Source: Prevotellamassilia timonensis (lineage in GTDB: Bacteria; Bacteroidota; Bacteroidia; Bacteroidales; Bacteroidaceae). From it: DNA of 64,000 nucleotides. Position 1 is the stretch's first letter. Each line of letters starts with the position of its first letter. Of this stretch, positions 45,282 to 53,488 are shown in pieces. The translations under genes and the position numbers were made by a program. The DNA lies in the NCBI RefSeq assembly GCF_900106785.1, contig NZ_LT629844.1, forward strand, positions 350,028 through 414,027. Direction: 5' to 3'. The notes below the pieces were generated by a model. The model saw only the letters and a list, made by a program, of their open reading frames with translations. It was not told the DNA's origin and did not search any database.

Positions 45282-46511
45282 ATGAAAGTTGAAAAATTCA
45301 AGGTGCTGCTCTACCTCAAAAAGAGCAGATTGGACAAGAACGGTAAGGCTCCCATCATGGGACGCATCACCCTCAACCGAACAATGGCGCAGTTCGGTTG
45401 CAAGTTGTCATGTACGCCAAAGTTATGGAATCCACGTGAGAGCAGACTTGACGGCAAGAGCAAGGAGGCTGTGGAAGTGAACGCCAAGATTGACAAGCTG
45501 TTGCTGGCAATAAACTCAGCCTACGAGTCACTTGTGGAGCGCAAGACGGATTTTGACGCAAAGGCGATAAAGGATCTGTTTCAATGTAGTGCAGACACTC
45601 AGATGACCTTGTTGAAGCAGCTTGACGCCATCATTGCGGACATTGAGTCAAGAATCGGCATCGACTACAAGAAAGGCACGCTGCCAAACTACCAGTACAC
45701 TCGCCTGACATTGGGATTGTTCGTCAAGAAGCGTTATGGAACTGACGATGTGGCATTCGGTGAGCTTGACGAGCAGTTTATCCGTGAGTACATGGACTTT
45801 TGCTTGGACGAGAGAGGTCTTGCACTTGATACAGTCCGCCACTATCTCGCCATATTGAAGAAGACCTGCCGAATAGCTTTCAAGGCAGGACACTCCGAGC
45901 GTTATCATTTCATGCACTTCAAGCTACCTCAAAAGAAAGAGAATCCACCAAAGGCATTGACACGTGAGGACTTCTTGAAAATTCGTGACCTCGAAATACC
46001 AGAGCGAAGAAAATCGTTGGCTTTGACCCGTGACCTTTTTCTTTTCGCTTGCTATACAGGCACGGCTTATGCCGATACTGTTTCCATCACGGAAGAAAAC
46101 CTCTTTCGTGATGAGGAGGGCAGCCTTTGGCTGAAATACCACAGAAAGAAGAACAAGATGCTTGCACGTGTGAAGCTGCTGCCAGAAGCAATTGCGATGT
46201 TGGAGAAATACAAAGACCCGACAAGACCTACTCTTTTACCGCCACAGGAATTTCGAGTGCTGAGAGGTAACATGAAAAGTCTCCGAGTACTATCTGGCAT
46301 AAGTATGGATTTGGTCTATCATGTTGGACGGCACAGTTTCGCATCGCTCGTTACGCTCGAAGAAGGTGTTCCGATAGAGACTATCAGCAGAATGCTTGGT
46401 CACAACAACATTCAGACCACGCAAATCTATGCACGTGTCACCCCGAAAAAGCTATTTGAGGATATGGACAAGTTCATCGAAGCCAACAAGGACTTCAAGT
46501 TTGTCCTGTAA
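45282..46511 (+). CDS. Tyrosine recombinase (IntDOT-like), first of pair
   Basis: A 409-residue site-specific recombinase with an N-terminal arm domain (KVLLYLKKSRLDKNGKAPIM), a SAM-like core-binding domain, and a catalytic domain with CYTGTAYADT, HVGRHSFASL, LGHNNIQTTQIYARV. The first catalytic Arg expected in TG-x-R-x-x-D is replaced (TGTAYAD), as in IntDOT-type recombinases of Bacteroidales. Followed 31 bases later by a second recombinase. Confidence 0.9.
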   Translation: MKVEKFKVLLYLKKSRLDKNGKAPIMGRITLNRTMAQFGCKLSCTPKLWNPRESRLDGKSKEAVEVNAKIDKLLLAINSAYESLVERKTDFDAKAIKDLFQCSADTQMTLLKQLDAIIADIESRIGIDYKKGTLPNYQYTRLTLGLFVKKRYGTDDVAFGELDEQFIREYMDFCLDERGLALDTVRHYLAILKKTCRIAFKAGHSERYHFMHFKLPQKKENPPKALTREDFLKIRDLEIPERRKSLALTRDLFLFACYTGTAYADTVSITEENLFRDEEGSLWLKYHRKKNKMLARVKLLPEAIAMLEKYKDPTRPTLLPPQEFRVLRGNMKSLRVLSGISMDLVYHVGRHSFASLVTLEEGVPIETISRMLGHNNIQTTQIYARVTPKKLFEDMDKFIEANKDFKFVL

Positions 46512-46542
46512 TATTTTCACAAAATAAGAAAGGAACATAACA

Positions 46543-47766
46543 ATGAGAAGTACATACAAGCAGTTTTATTATATCAACCGTGGCAGAGTAAAGGCAGACG
46601 GAACCACATCTATATTTTGCCGTATCACGATTGACGGCAAAGTGTCAGCCATAGCAACAGGTCTTTACTGTGCTCCCGAAGAATGGGACACGAAAAAAGG
46701 TGAAGCCAAGAATGCAAGAGTGAACGGACAACTCCAAGCGTTTAGACTAAGAATTGACGAAGCCTACGAGCAGGCAACAAAGGAAAAGGGCATCGTTACC
46801 GCCGAGATTCTGAAGAATGTTATTGTTGATGCAAATACTATCCCGATGACATTGCTTGCCACTGGCGAGGAGGAGCGTAAACGCCTTAGACTGCGCTCTA
46901 TCCGTATTAACTCAACATCTTCTTATCGCCAATCTAAGACATCGCAACTAAACTTGCGAGAGTTCATCGGGTTACGAGGAATGAATGACATGGCATTTGA
47001 AGATTTGACTGAGGAATTTGGCAAATCTTATAAGTTGTTCTTGATTGGCAAAGGGTATAGTGCATCCAATACGAACCATAATCTTTGTTGGCTGCAACGC
47101 TTGGTTTATATCGCTGTTGACAGAGGTCTGCTGAAATTCAATCCATTGGAAGATGTCGGATATGAAAAGAAAGGCTCACCAAAGCGTAGACATATATCCA
47201 GAAATGATTTGCTGCTCATCATGGAGACTCCTATGGAGGATAAGGCTTTGGAGTTGGCACGAAGAATGTTTGTTTTCTCCAGCCTTACAGGTTTGGCTTA
47301 TGTCGATTTACGTAACCTGTATCCACACCATATCGGGATGACGGCAGACGGTAGAAAATACATCCGTGAGAAAAGAGCAAAGACCAACAACGAAGCGTTC
47401 ATTCCCTTGCACCCGATAGCTGAACAAATAATGTCGCTATACAATATAGCGGATGATAGCAAACCTGTTTTCCCTCTTTCTTCACGTGATTCCATGTGGT
47501 TTGAATTTCATTCACTCGGTGTGGCTTTGGGTATCAATGAGAACCTTACCGCACACGTTGCAAGACATACATTCGGAGTAAACATGGTTACTTCGGGCAT
47601 ATCAATGGAAAGCATCGCCAAGATGATGGGGCATTCCAACCTGCGAAGCACCCAGGTCTATGCCGTCATCACCGATGACAAGATATCCAAGGATATGGAT
47701 AAGCTGATGCAGCGCAGAGAAACAAAAGAAACTGACCAGAATAAAAATAAGGAGGACGGGAAATGA
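46543..47766 (+). CDS. Tyrosine recombinase (IntDOT-like), second of pair
   Basis: A 407-residue recombinase of the same family (YINRGRVKADGTTSIFCRIT; SSLTGLAYVDL; HVARHTFGVNMVTSGISMES; MMGHSNLRSTQVYAV), also lacking the first Arg. Only modestly similar to its neighbour, so not a recent duplication. Paired recombinases are common in Bacteroidales elements and may act together in integration and excision. Confidence 0.9.
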   Translation: MRSTYKQFYYINRGRVKADGTTSIFCRITIDGKVSAIATGLYCAPEEWDTKKGEAKNARVNGQLQAFRLRIDEAYEQATKEKGIVTAEILKNVIVDANTIPMTLLATGEEERKRLRLRSIRINSTSSYRQSKTSQLNLREFIGLRGMNDMAFEDLTEEFGKSYKLFLIGKGYSASNTNHNLCWLQRLVYIAVDRGLLKFNPLEDVGYEKKGSPKRRHISRNDLLLIMETPMEDKALELARRMFVFSSLTGLAYVDLRNLYPHHIGMTADGRKYIREKRAKTNNEAFIPLHPIAEQIMSLYNIADDSKPVFPLSSRDSMWFEFHSLGVALGINENLTAHVARHTFGVNMVTSGISMESIAKMMGHSNLRSTQVYAVITDDKISKDMDKLMQRRETKETDQNKNKEDGK

Positions 47767-48125
47767 ACAGAGGGATAATAACAATCAGCGAGAGCGGAAC
47801 GGTATCCATGCCGACCGATACTGTATGGATGACCATGCAGGAGATTGCCGACATGTATAATGTATTCGGCTACTATGTGCGCAAGGCTGTCAAGGCTGTA
47901 TTCAAGGACGGCATTCTGAAAGAGCAGGGTGTACGCCGTCATGTCAGGAAGAACGACCGCATCAGCTATGATGTGTATAGCCTTGAACTCGTCATTGCGG
48001 TAGCCTTCCGTATTGACAGCATTGAGAGCAGAGCCTTTCGGGAGTTCATCATGCAGTCCGTCATCGGCAGACAGACAAGCCGCACCAAACTGGTCTGTAT
48101 CTTTACAGAGAATGCAATGGCATAG
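47763..48125 (+). CDS. RhuM-like N-terminal domain protein
   Basis: A 120-residue protein whose ATG overlaps the recombinase stop. MTMQEIADMYNVFGYYVRKA is an HTH-like segment, and YDVYSLELVIAVAFRIDSIE with RAFREFIMQ resembles the RhuM/virulence-protein N-terminal region (YNLDVIISVGYRV...FR.W). Coupled to the recombinases, so perhaps a directionality or regulatory factor; function unproven. Confidence 0.65.
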   Translation: MNRGIITISESGTVSMPTDTVWMTMQEIADMYNVFGYYVRKAVKAVFKDGILKEQGVRRHVRKNDRISYDVYSLELVIAVAFRIDSIESRAFREFIMQSVIGRQTSRTKLVCIFTENAMA

Positions 48126-48358
48126 ACCTGCCATAAAGCAACGTTCCTTGGAGGCTTTGCGCCTCCAGCCACTTGGGCGAACCACCGCAGTGTGTTTTAG
48201 CATGGTATTAGATTTTATACAGACCATACGGAGAACACTCGGCAAACACGACCAACTCGGTATAGCCAATAAAACGAGGCGACAACCTATAACAACCACG
48301 CTCGGTAAGTTATACGTTGTCGCCTTGTTCATTTCACACACTCATCAAGGACATTCTC

Positions 48359-48667
48359 CTACACACCTTTCATTCTGTACGCCTCACGATAGTTAGCCAT
48401 CAGAATCTTCTGAATGTCGGACTCGCGGTAGAGTATCTTTCCGCCAAGCTGGATATACGGGATGACACCGTTGTTTCGGTAGTCCTGCAGGGTTCTTCGG
48501 CTCAGTTGCAGCCTGGCACAAAGTTCCTTGTCCGTCATGAAGCGCTCACCGCCAAGCATGGGGCGGTAGTTCATCACGGCACGTTCAAAATTGTCAACCA
48601 TTCGGTTGAGGTGGTTCACGATGTGGTTCATCCACTCGCTGTTTCTTGTCATTACTTCATTGCTCAT
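48359..48667 (-). CDS. HTH_17 DNA-binding protein (Xis-like)
   Basis: A 102-residue protein with a helical N-terminus and a clear excisionase-type winged helix (FMTDKELCARLQLSRRTLQD, YRNNGVIPYIQLGGKILYRE). Downstream of a similar gene; such pairs regulate excision in Bacteroidales elements. The 233-base gap to 48,125 holds only a GGAGGC...GCCTCC hairpin. Confidence 0.82.
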   Translation of the reverse strand: MSNEVMTRNSEWMNHIVNHLNRMVDNFERAVMNYRPMLGGERFMTDKELCARLQLSRRTLQDYRNNGVIPYIQLGGKILYRESDIQKILMANYREAYRMKGV

Positions 48668-48749
48668 AGTTGTCTCGTTTTATTGTTGATACTTACGTTA
48701 CTCGGTTTACTTGCTGCATTGGATTAAGTGGCTGTTGTATATTGACAGC

Positions 48750-49061
48750 CTAACCTGTGCGCTTGCGAAAGCGCATGTCCTTTTTCTTGTCCTCCACTAC
48801 TGCTACGATAGCCATCACGTCCTCCGGCTTGTAGTAGGTCTTGTGGCTGATTTGCGTATAAGCCAAAGTTCCGTTGTCCCGAAGCGTCTGCACTGTCCGT
48901 GGGCAGATGTTGAGCGTCTGACACACGTCCTGCGTGTCGAGCCACTTGTTCATGGTCTTGTCCTCACTGCGCTCACGGATTCTGTCCATGCGCTTCACGA
49001 AGTTCTCCAACTGGGCATCAAGATAGTTGAATGCCTCTTCCTCGAATACGATGAATCCCAT
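48750..49061 (-). CDS. HTH_17 DNA-binding protein (Xis-like), upstream of pair
   Basis: A 103-residue protein: helical N-terminus (FEEEAFNYLDAQLENFVKRM) and an excisionase-type domain (WLDTQDVCQTLNICPRTVQT, LRDNGTLAYTQISHKTYYKP). A TATCTTTG promoter element lies near 49,138-49,145 on the minus strand. Likely expressed with the HTH gene at 48,359 and involved in excision control. Confidence 0.82.
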   Translation of the reverse strand: MGFIVFEEEAFNYLDAQLENFVKRMDRIRERSEDKTMNKWLDTQDVCQTLNICPRTVQTLRDNGTLAYTQISHKTYYKPEDVMAIVAVVEDKKKDMRFRKRTG

Positions 49062-49455
49062 ACTTTTCTTTTTTCTAAGTTAATACTATGTTTATCGCAA
49101 AGCTCCACGCATATGCTGTGCTCCACGTTTGTGAGTGCAAAGATAAGGCACGGCAATCTAAAAACAAGCGTTTTCAATTTCTGTGGCAGTATGTTGCCGG
49201 GGTTTGCCGACTTCAACGCCAAAAACAACAAGAAAAACTTGCACGACTGCAACGAATACATGAACAATGATGAGTTGAGAAATACGTTGAAGTTCTCACA
49301 ACTATCTCGGTATGCAAATAAGCAAGCCACAACTAAATTGCCACGTTACACCCAATCAGTTGCATGGCTGCACTCAGTACACTTACTTTGCACCCGACAA
49401 TCGGTCAATGGTGCAAACCGTGACCACTATATTAACAAATAAAACAGCATAAGCT
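49062..49455. other. Divergent intergenic region
   Basis: No credible gene. It contains the minus-strand TATCTTTG element for the HTH genes and, near 49,388, a plus-strand TACTTTGC element that may serve the mobilisation genes. Confidence 0.4.
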
Positions 49456-49935
49456 ATGGCAAGAACAAAAGAAACGAAAATGTTTCCTGAACAGCAGGAG
49501 AAAATGACACAGGAGGTGATGGCTTCGCTTCACCCATCCACTTATGGTAAAGACTATGCCCAAAAACATAGCTCTTTCTTTGAAGAGGTGGAGAACTCCG
49601 ATTTAGAAGTTGTGACAGAGAATGTGGCTGCAACAACCTCCAACATGGAGGACGAGCTTACGAACGAGGTTCAATCGCCACCGAATCCGCAGAAGCGCAT
49701 CAGTGGCAAGCAGCGCAAGGCGACATTAGAGGAGTATCAGCAGACCTTCCTCCAAGTTCCAAGGATTGACGACCGCAAGCCAGTCTTCGTCAGTTCCGAT
49801 GTACGAGACCGTCTTGATCGAGTCGTCCGCATCCTTGGAGGGAGGCGCATGAGCGTATCGGGCATCATCGAGAACATCGTGCGCCACCACCTAAGCCTTT
49901 ATGAAGAGGACTTCGAGGCTTGGCGCAAATTGTGA
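49456..49935 (+). CDS. DUF3408 mobilisation-associated protein (ribbon-helix-helix)
   Basis: A 159-residue protein: a disordered N-terminal two-thirds and a C-terminal ribbon-helix-helix-like part (RKPVFVSSDVRDRLDRVVRI, RRMSVSGIIENIVRHHLSLY) typical of DUF3408 proteins encoded upstream of Bacteroidales mob genes. Probably a relaxosome accessory or regulator binding near oriT. Confidence 0.82.
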   Translation: MARTKETKMFPEQQEKMTQEVMASLHPSTYGKDYAQKHSSFFEEVENSDLEVVTENVAATTSNMEDELTNEVQSPPNPQKRISGKQRKATLEEYQQTFLQVPRIDDRKPVFVSSDVRDRLDRVVRILGGRRMSVSGIIENIVRHHLSLYEEDFEAWRKL

Positions 49936-50005
49936 GAATTAAGGTCTGCGACCTTGGGCGTGGATAGCTGAAAGGCAGTAGTTCCAACTAACGTGTTCTG
50001 AGAGG

Positions 50006-50045
50006 GAGCGAGGTTATGTTTTGGGAACCCCAAAACGCCTCGCTC
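50006..50045. other. Candidate oriT hairpin
   Basis: GAGCGAGG...GTTTTGGG (50006-50025) is repeated inverted as CCCAAAAC...CCTCGCTC (50028-50045): an 8-bp and an 8-bp stem with a small bulge. It lies in the non-coding 184 bases between the DUF3408 and MobC genes, the usual place of oriT in MobP-type systems. No nick consensus could be recognised. Confidence 0.5.
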
Positions 50046-50119
50046 CACCATGAGGGCGGAGATATTTTGCTCCCAACGGTCGCAGAAAGTGAGTGTACCA
50101 ACTGTAAACAGTATATCGA

Positions 50120-50533
50120 ATGACAAGCATACATGAACAGGACAAGAAAAAGGGCGGAAGACCGCCCACAGGCAGGGTTCGCAAGCTGTCGAAGTCTGTC
50201 ACGGTGAAGTTCTCGAAGCCAAGCTACGAGGCACTGAGGCTGAGGGCGAGAAAAGCCAACCGCAAGTTGGCGGAGTACATCCGTGAGTCCGCCTTGAACG
50301 GCGAGGTGGTCAGCGGACACAATGCAGAGACGGTAGCCATCGCCAAGAATCTCATTGGCATGGCGAACAACCTCAACCAACTTACCAAGCTGTCGCATCA
50401 GAGAGGTTTCCAGGAAACCCATGTGTATGTGGTGGACTTGTTGAAGAGATTGAAAACCGTCCTTGTCGAGTATCGGCAAGGAAATTCCAAACCTAATCCA
50501 AGCGGAATGAACAGAAGGGAGGATACACCATGA
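50120..50533 (+). CDS. Relaxosome protein MobC-like
   Basis: A 137-residue basic protein with an N-terminal ribbon-helix-helix (SKSVTVKFSKPSYEALRLRA, NRKLAEYIRESALNGEV) and the MobC domain (AKNLIGMANNLNQLTKLSHQ, RGFQETHVYVVDLLKRLKTV). Binds oriT and assists the relaxase. Its stop overlaps the relaxase ATG by four bases. Confidence 0.88.
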   Translation: MTSIHEQDKKKGGRPPTGRVRKLSKSVTVKFSKPSYEALRLRARKANRKLAEYIRESALNGEVVSGHNAETVAIAKNLIGMANNLNQLTKLSHQRGFQETHVYVVDLLKRLKTVLVEYRQGNSKPNPSGMNRREDTP

Positions 50534-51480
50534 TAGGCAAGCTAAAGAAAGGCAGCTCATTTGGTGGTTGCATCCGCTATGTTACAGGCAAGGACGAGGC
50601 GAAAATCATCGCCTCGGATGGTGTGTTACTCGGCAAGAATACCGAAATGGCGCAAAGTTTCGAGCTACAAAGGCAACTAAATCCAAGTATTAAGAAGCCT
50701 GTTGGACATATAGCTTTGAGCTTCAAGCCCGAGGACAAGCCACGCTTGACGGATGAGTTCATGGCTAAGATAGCCCTTGAATACATGCAGATGATGGGTA
50801 TCACCGATACCCAATTTCTCATCGTAAGGCATCACAATACGCACAATCCACATTGCCATATTGTGTACAACCGCATCAATAACGATGGCAAGCTCATATC
50901 AGACAGGAATGATTACAGGCGTAATGAGCAGGTGACCAAGGCTCTAAAATCCAAGTATGGACTGACTTACGGAACGGACAAGAGCAAGACTAACACTCGC
51001 AAATTACGCAATGCGGAACGTGCCAAATACGAGATTCACAATGCTGTTAAGGACGCATTGAAAATGGCAGATAGTTGGGAAAAGCTCAGAAGCGAACTTG
51101 CAAAACGAGGTGTTCACTTGGAGTTTGTCTATAAGGACAAGGAGCGGAGCAAGGTTCAAGGCATCCGTTTTTGCAAGGATGGATATAGCTTCAAGGGTAC
51201 GCAGATTAGCCGAGACTATAGCTTTGGCAAACTGAATGCAAGATTTGAGGGAACAGAGAACCATGTATCAGCAAGAGCCATTTCTACTCAACAATATGAG
51301 CAAGGTAGTTTCAAGGACGAGCTGTTGCCATTCATGTCGGAGAGCAGCCAGAACCCATGGAATGGTATTTCTTCCATAGGACTTTTTGCTTCTGCCAATG
51401 CACAGACCTTTGAGCAATTCCCAGAGGATGAATCATCCAAGAAGAAAAAGAAGAAACGCAGAAGAGGCTTTAGCCTTTGA
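50530..51480 (+). CDS. Relaxase/mobilisation nuclease (MobP type)
   Basis: A 316-residue relaxase: MIGKLKKGSSFGGCIRYVTG start, RKMDG-free GHIALSFKPEDKPRLTDEF motif, and the metal-binding RHHNTHNPHCHIVYNRI (HxxxHxH) near residues 100-115. It nicks oriT and leads the strand into the recipient. The C-terminus is a short Lys/Arg tract (KKKKKKRRRG) rather than a long helicase domain. Confidence 0.92.
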   Translation: MIGKLKKGSSFGGCIRYVTGKDEAKIIASDGVLLGKNTEMAQSFELQRQLNPSIKKPVGHIALSFKPEDKPRLTDEFMAKIALEYMQMMGITDTQFLIVRHHNTHNPHCHIVYNRINNDGKLISDRNDYRRNEQVTKALKSKYGLTYGTDKSKTNTRKLRNAERAKYEIHNAVKDALKMADSWEKLRSELAKRGVHLEFVYKDKERSKVQGIRFCKDGYSFKGTQISRDYSFGKLNARFEGTENHVSARAISTQQYEQGSFKDELLPFMSESSQNPWNGISSIGLFASANAQTFEQFPEDESSKKKKKKRRRGFSL

Positions 51481-52265
51481 TGCAAGTTACAAACCATTCA
51501 AACAACATAAGAAAGATGAAAGAAGAACTATTGGAAGCCATCTACGGCACAGTTGAGAGATTGGAGCAGAAAGTCGATGAACTTTCTGCCTCACCAAAGA
51601 ATACAGAGGTAGGAAGTACTCCTGTTCCTGTAAGTGTTGATACGAGCATACTTGAAAAAGCCATACTTGCTATGGCTGCAAAAGAAGGGGAAGCTATTGA
51701 CAAATTGGCAAGATTAAGAGAGGCAATTTGCATCTTTACCGACCTTACCAAGAAAGAAGCAAGCAACGGCGAACAGCGAAGCAAAGTCTTGTTTGACACA
51801 GTTAAGCAGTTGAAGCAAGAGCAAGATGCTACTTCACAAGTAGTACACGAAAAGCTACATGCTATGGTCAACACGCCTCAGAAGAAGATTGTTATCCACC
51901 GCTTTGAACCTACCTCCAAGTATGTTCTTCTTTTCATCGGTAGCTTGGTTCTATCTCTCGTTATTTCCATTTGGGGCAACCTCACCCAATGGCGAGAGCA
52001 CCAAAATTGGGAGGAAGCAGACTTGAAGTATCGAGCATTGCGAATGGTACTGCCATCTGATGACCCGAATATTCGCTACATAGAAAAACACTTTTCAGTA
52101 CAACGTGATGATGATACTATTAATAATGTTAGAAATCGTGTCGCTGTTTATGAGGATTCTATCCGCCGACATTATGAAATGATTGAAATGGCTGCTTACA
52201 AGGATAGCCTTGCAAAACAATTAAACAAAGAAGCTAACGACATAAAAGAAAGGCTTAAAAAGTAA
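51477..52265 (+). CDS. Membrane protein with coiled coils, downstream of relaxase
   Basis: A 262-residue protein overlapping the relaxase stop. Coiled-coil N-terminal half (ELLEAIYGTVERLEQKVDEL), one membrane segment near 145-165 (YVLLFIGSLVLSLVISIWGN), and a helical C-terminal part (VYEDSIRRHYEMIEMAAYKD). Position suggests a mobilisation role (MobB-like tether of the relaxosome to the membrane); family not recognised. Confidence 0.72.
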   Translation: MMQVTNHSNNIRKMKEELLEAIYGTVERLEQKVDELSASPKNTEVGSTPVPVSVDTSILEKAILAMAAKEGEAIDKLARLREAICIFTDLTKKEASNGEQRSKVLFDTVKQLKQEQDATSQVVHEKLHAMVNTPQKKIVIHRFEPTSKYVLLFIGSLVLSLVISIWGNLTQWREHQNWEEADLKYRALRMVLPSDDPNIRYIEKHFSVQRDDDTINNVRNRVAVYEDSIRRHYEMIEMAAYKDSLAKQLNKEANDIKERLKK

Positions 52266-52358
52266 AAGAGCCTATGCCTATTTTCTTCATTCTTACAATG
52301 TAATAGATTCTTAATGTTGATGCAATGATACTGTAACTAAAAAGCCGTACTTTTGCAG

Positions 52359-52774
52359 CCGAAGTATCCTGAATCATTCAGACTCATTCGATACTACGAT
52401 GAAGAAGATGATCGTGAGTTTACTTTTCTGACGAATGCAAAGCATCTTTCTGCGTTGGATGTCGCGAATCTATATAAAAAAGATGGTTGGTCGAGCTGTT
52501 TTTCAAATGGCTAAAGCAGCATCTTAAGATAAAGAGCTTCTGGGGCACAACGGAGAATGCTGTACGCATACAGATTAGTGTTGCCATTATCACTTATTGT
52601 CTCGTGGCTATTGTTCACCATGATATACAATTGAAACGCTCAACATATGAAGTTTTGCAGATTCTAAGCATTTCATTGACGGACAAAACCCACCTAAGAG
52701 ATCTATTTGATAAGACTATTTTCAACGATGTCAAAGAACTCGATTATTCCCTCTTTAAGGGACTAATGTCTTAA
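52359..52774 (+). pseudogene. IS4-family transposase, C-terminal fragment with frameshift
   Basis: The first frame reads YPESFRLIRYYDEEDDREFT and ALDVANLYKK; then, after a run of six A (about 52,475-52,480), the reading continues in another frame as RWLVELFFKWLKQHLKIKSF. The latter contains the YREK-like block of IS4 transposases. The N-terminal two-thirds is absent. A dead remnant marking the right edge of the mobilisation module. Confidence 0.8.
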
Positions 52775-53092
52775 ATTATATAATAAGGGGTAGACATATA
52801 TATATAATATGCATACCTCTTATTATATGGTTTTGTATATGTTTGTTATACAAAATACGAATTTGTAAGTACAAACCGTTTATTATGTTGGTTATATTTC
52901 ACTTTGTTAAAAATAACGCTTTATATGTGTCAAATTAACACATTGCATTGATTAACAAAAATATTTTGATTGACACATTTTGATGAAATAGTTTTTTTAT
53001 TACTTTTGCAAATGAAAACTTACATGACTTGGCTTTAATAGACCTCGACCAAGCTGTGCTATTATTGTAGAGGTTGCATAAGGAGTAAAAAA
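52775..53092. other. Intergenic region with inverted repeat and promoter
   Basis: No gene. It holds a 15-bp inverted repeat with one mismatch (52778-52792 with 52814-52828, ATATAATAAGGGGTA), probably a terminator or the old IS4 end, and the promoter of the next gene. Confidence 0.5.
52979..53008 (+). promoter_or_regulatory. Bacteroidales promoter for the secreted-peptide operon
   Basis: -33 TTTG at 52979-52982 and -7 TACTTTTG at 53001-53008 with an 18-base spacer. This gives a leader of about 78 bases before the ATG at 53,093. Confidence 0.65.
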
Positions 53093-53488
53093 ATGAAGAA
53101 GTTTTTCATGGGCATGATTGCCGTTATTGTGTGTGGTACTGCATTTGCAGGAAACTTAAATGAGATTAAGGCTTCAGCAGTATCAGATGATGATCTTAGC
53201 TCATCTACACCAGACAAGATTGTATCTACTTTCTATGGTTCAAAGGCTTCAACTAACGCAAACAATCCTTGCAAGGGAGCAACTATCAGAAAGTGCGGAA
53301 CCATAGAGTCAAGTTTGGTGTCATTTGAAGACCAAACTTTGGTGATGCAGCAGGTAAAGGATGCTGATGGTAACACATTATTTACAAACAATTTCTTTGC
53401 TCCATCTTCCGTGTCAGAAACAAAGGCAAATATTAAGCTTGAAACAATGAAATTGGGTGGAACGTTCAAGGCAAATGTGGCAGAATGA
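53093..53488 (+). CDS. Small secreted protein with two cysteines, function unknown
   Basis: A 131-residue protein with a signal peptide (KFFMGMIAVIVCGTAFA) and a mature part containing one CKGATIRKC loop. Its stop overlaps the ATG of the thioredoxin-like gene, so the two are coupled. Possibly an exported peptide whose disulfide or folding is handled by the next gene product; this is inference. No family is recognised. Confidence 0.7.
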   Translation: MKKFFMGMIAVIVCGTAFAGNLNEIKASAVSDDDLSSSTPDKIVSTFYGSKASTNANNPCKGATIRKCGTIESSLVSFEDQTLVMQQVKDADGNTLFTNNFFAPSSVSETKANIKLETMKLGGTFKANVAE

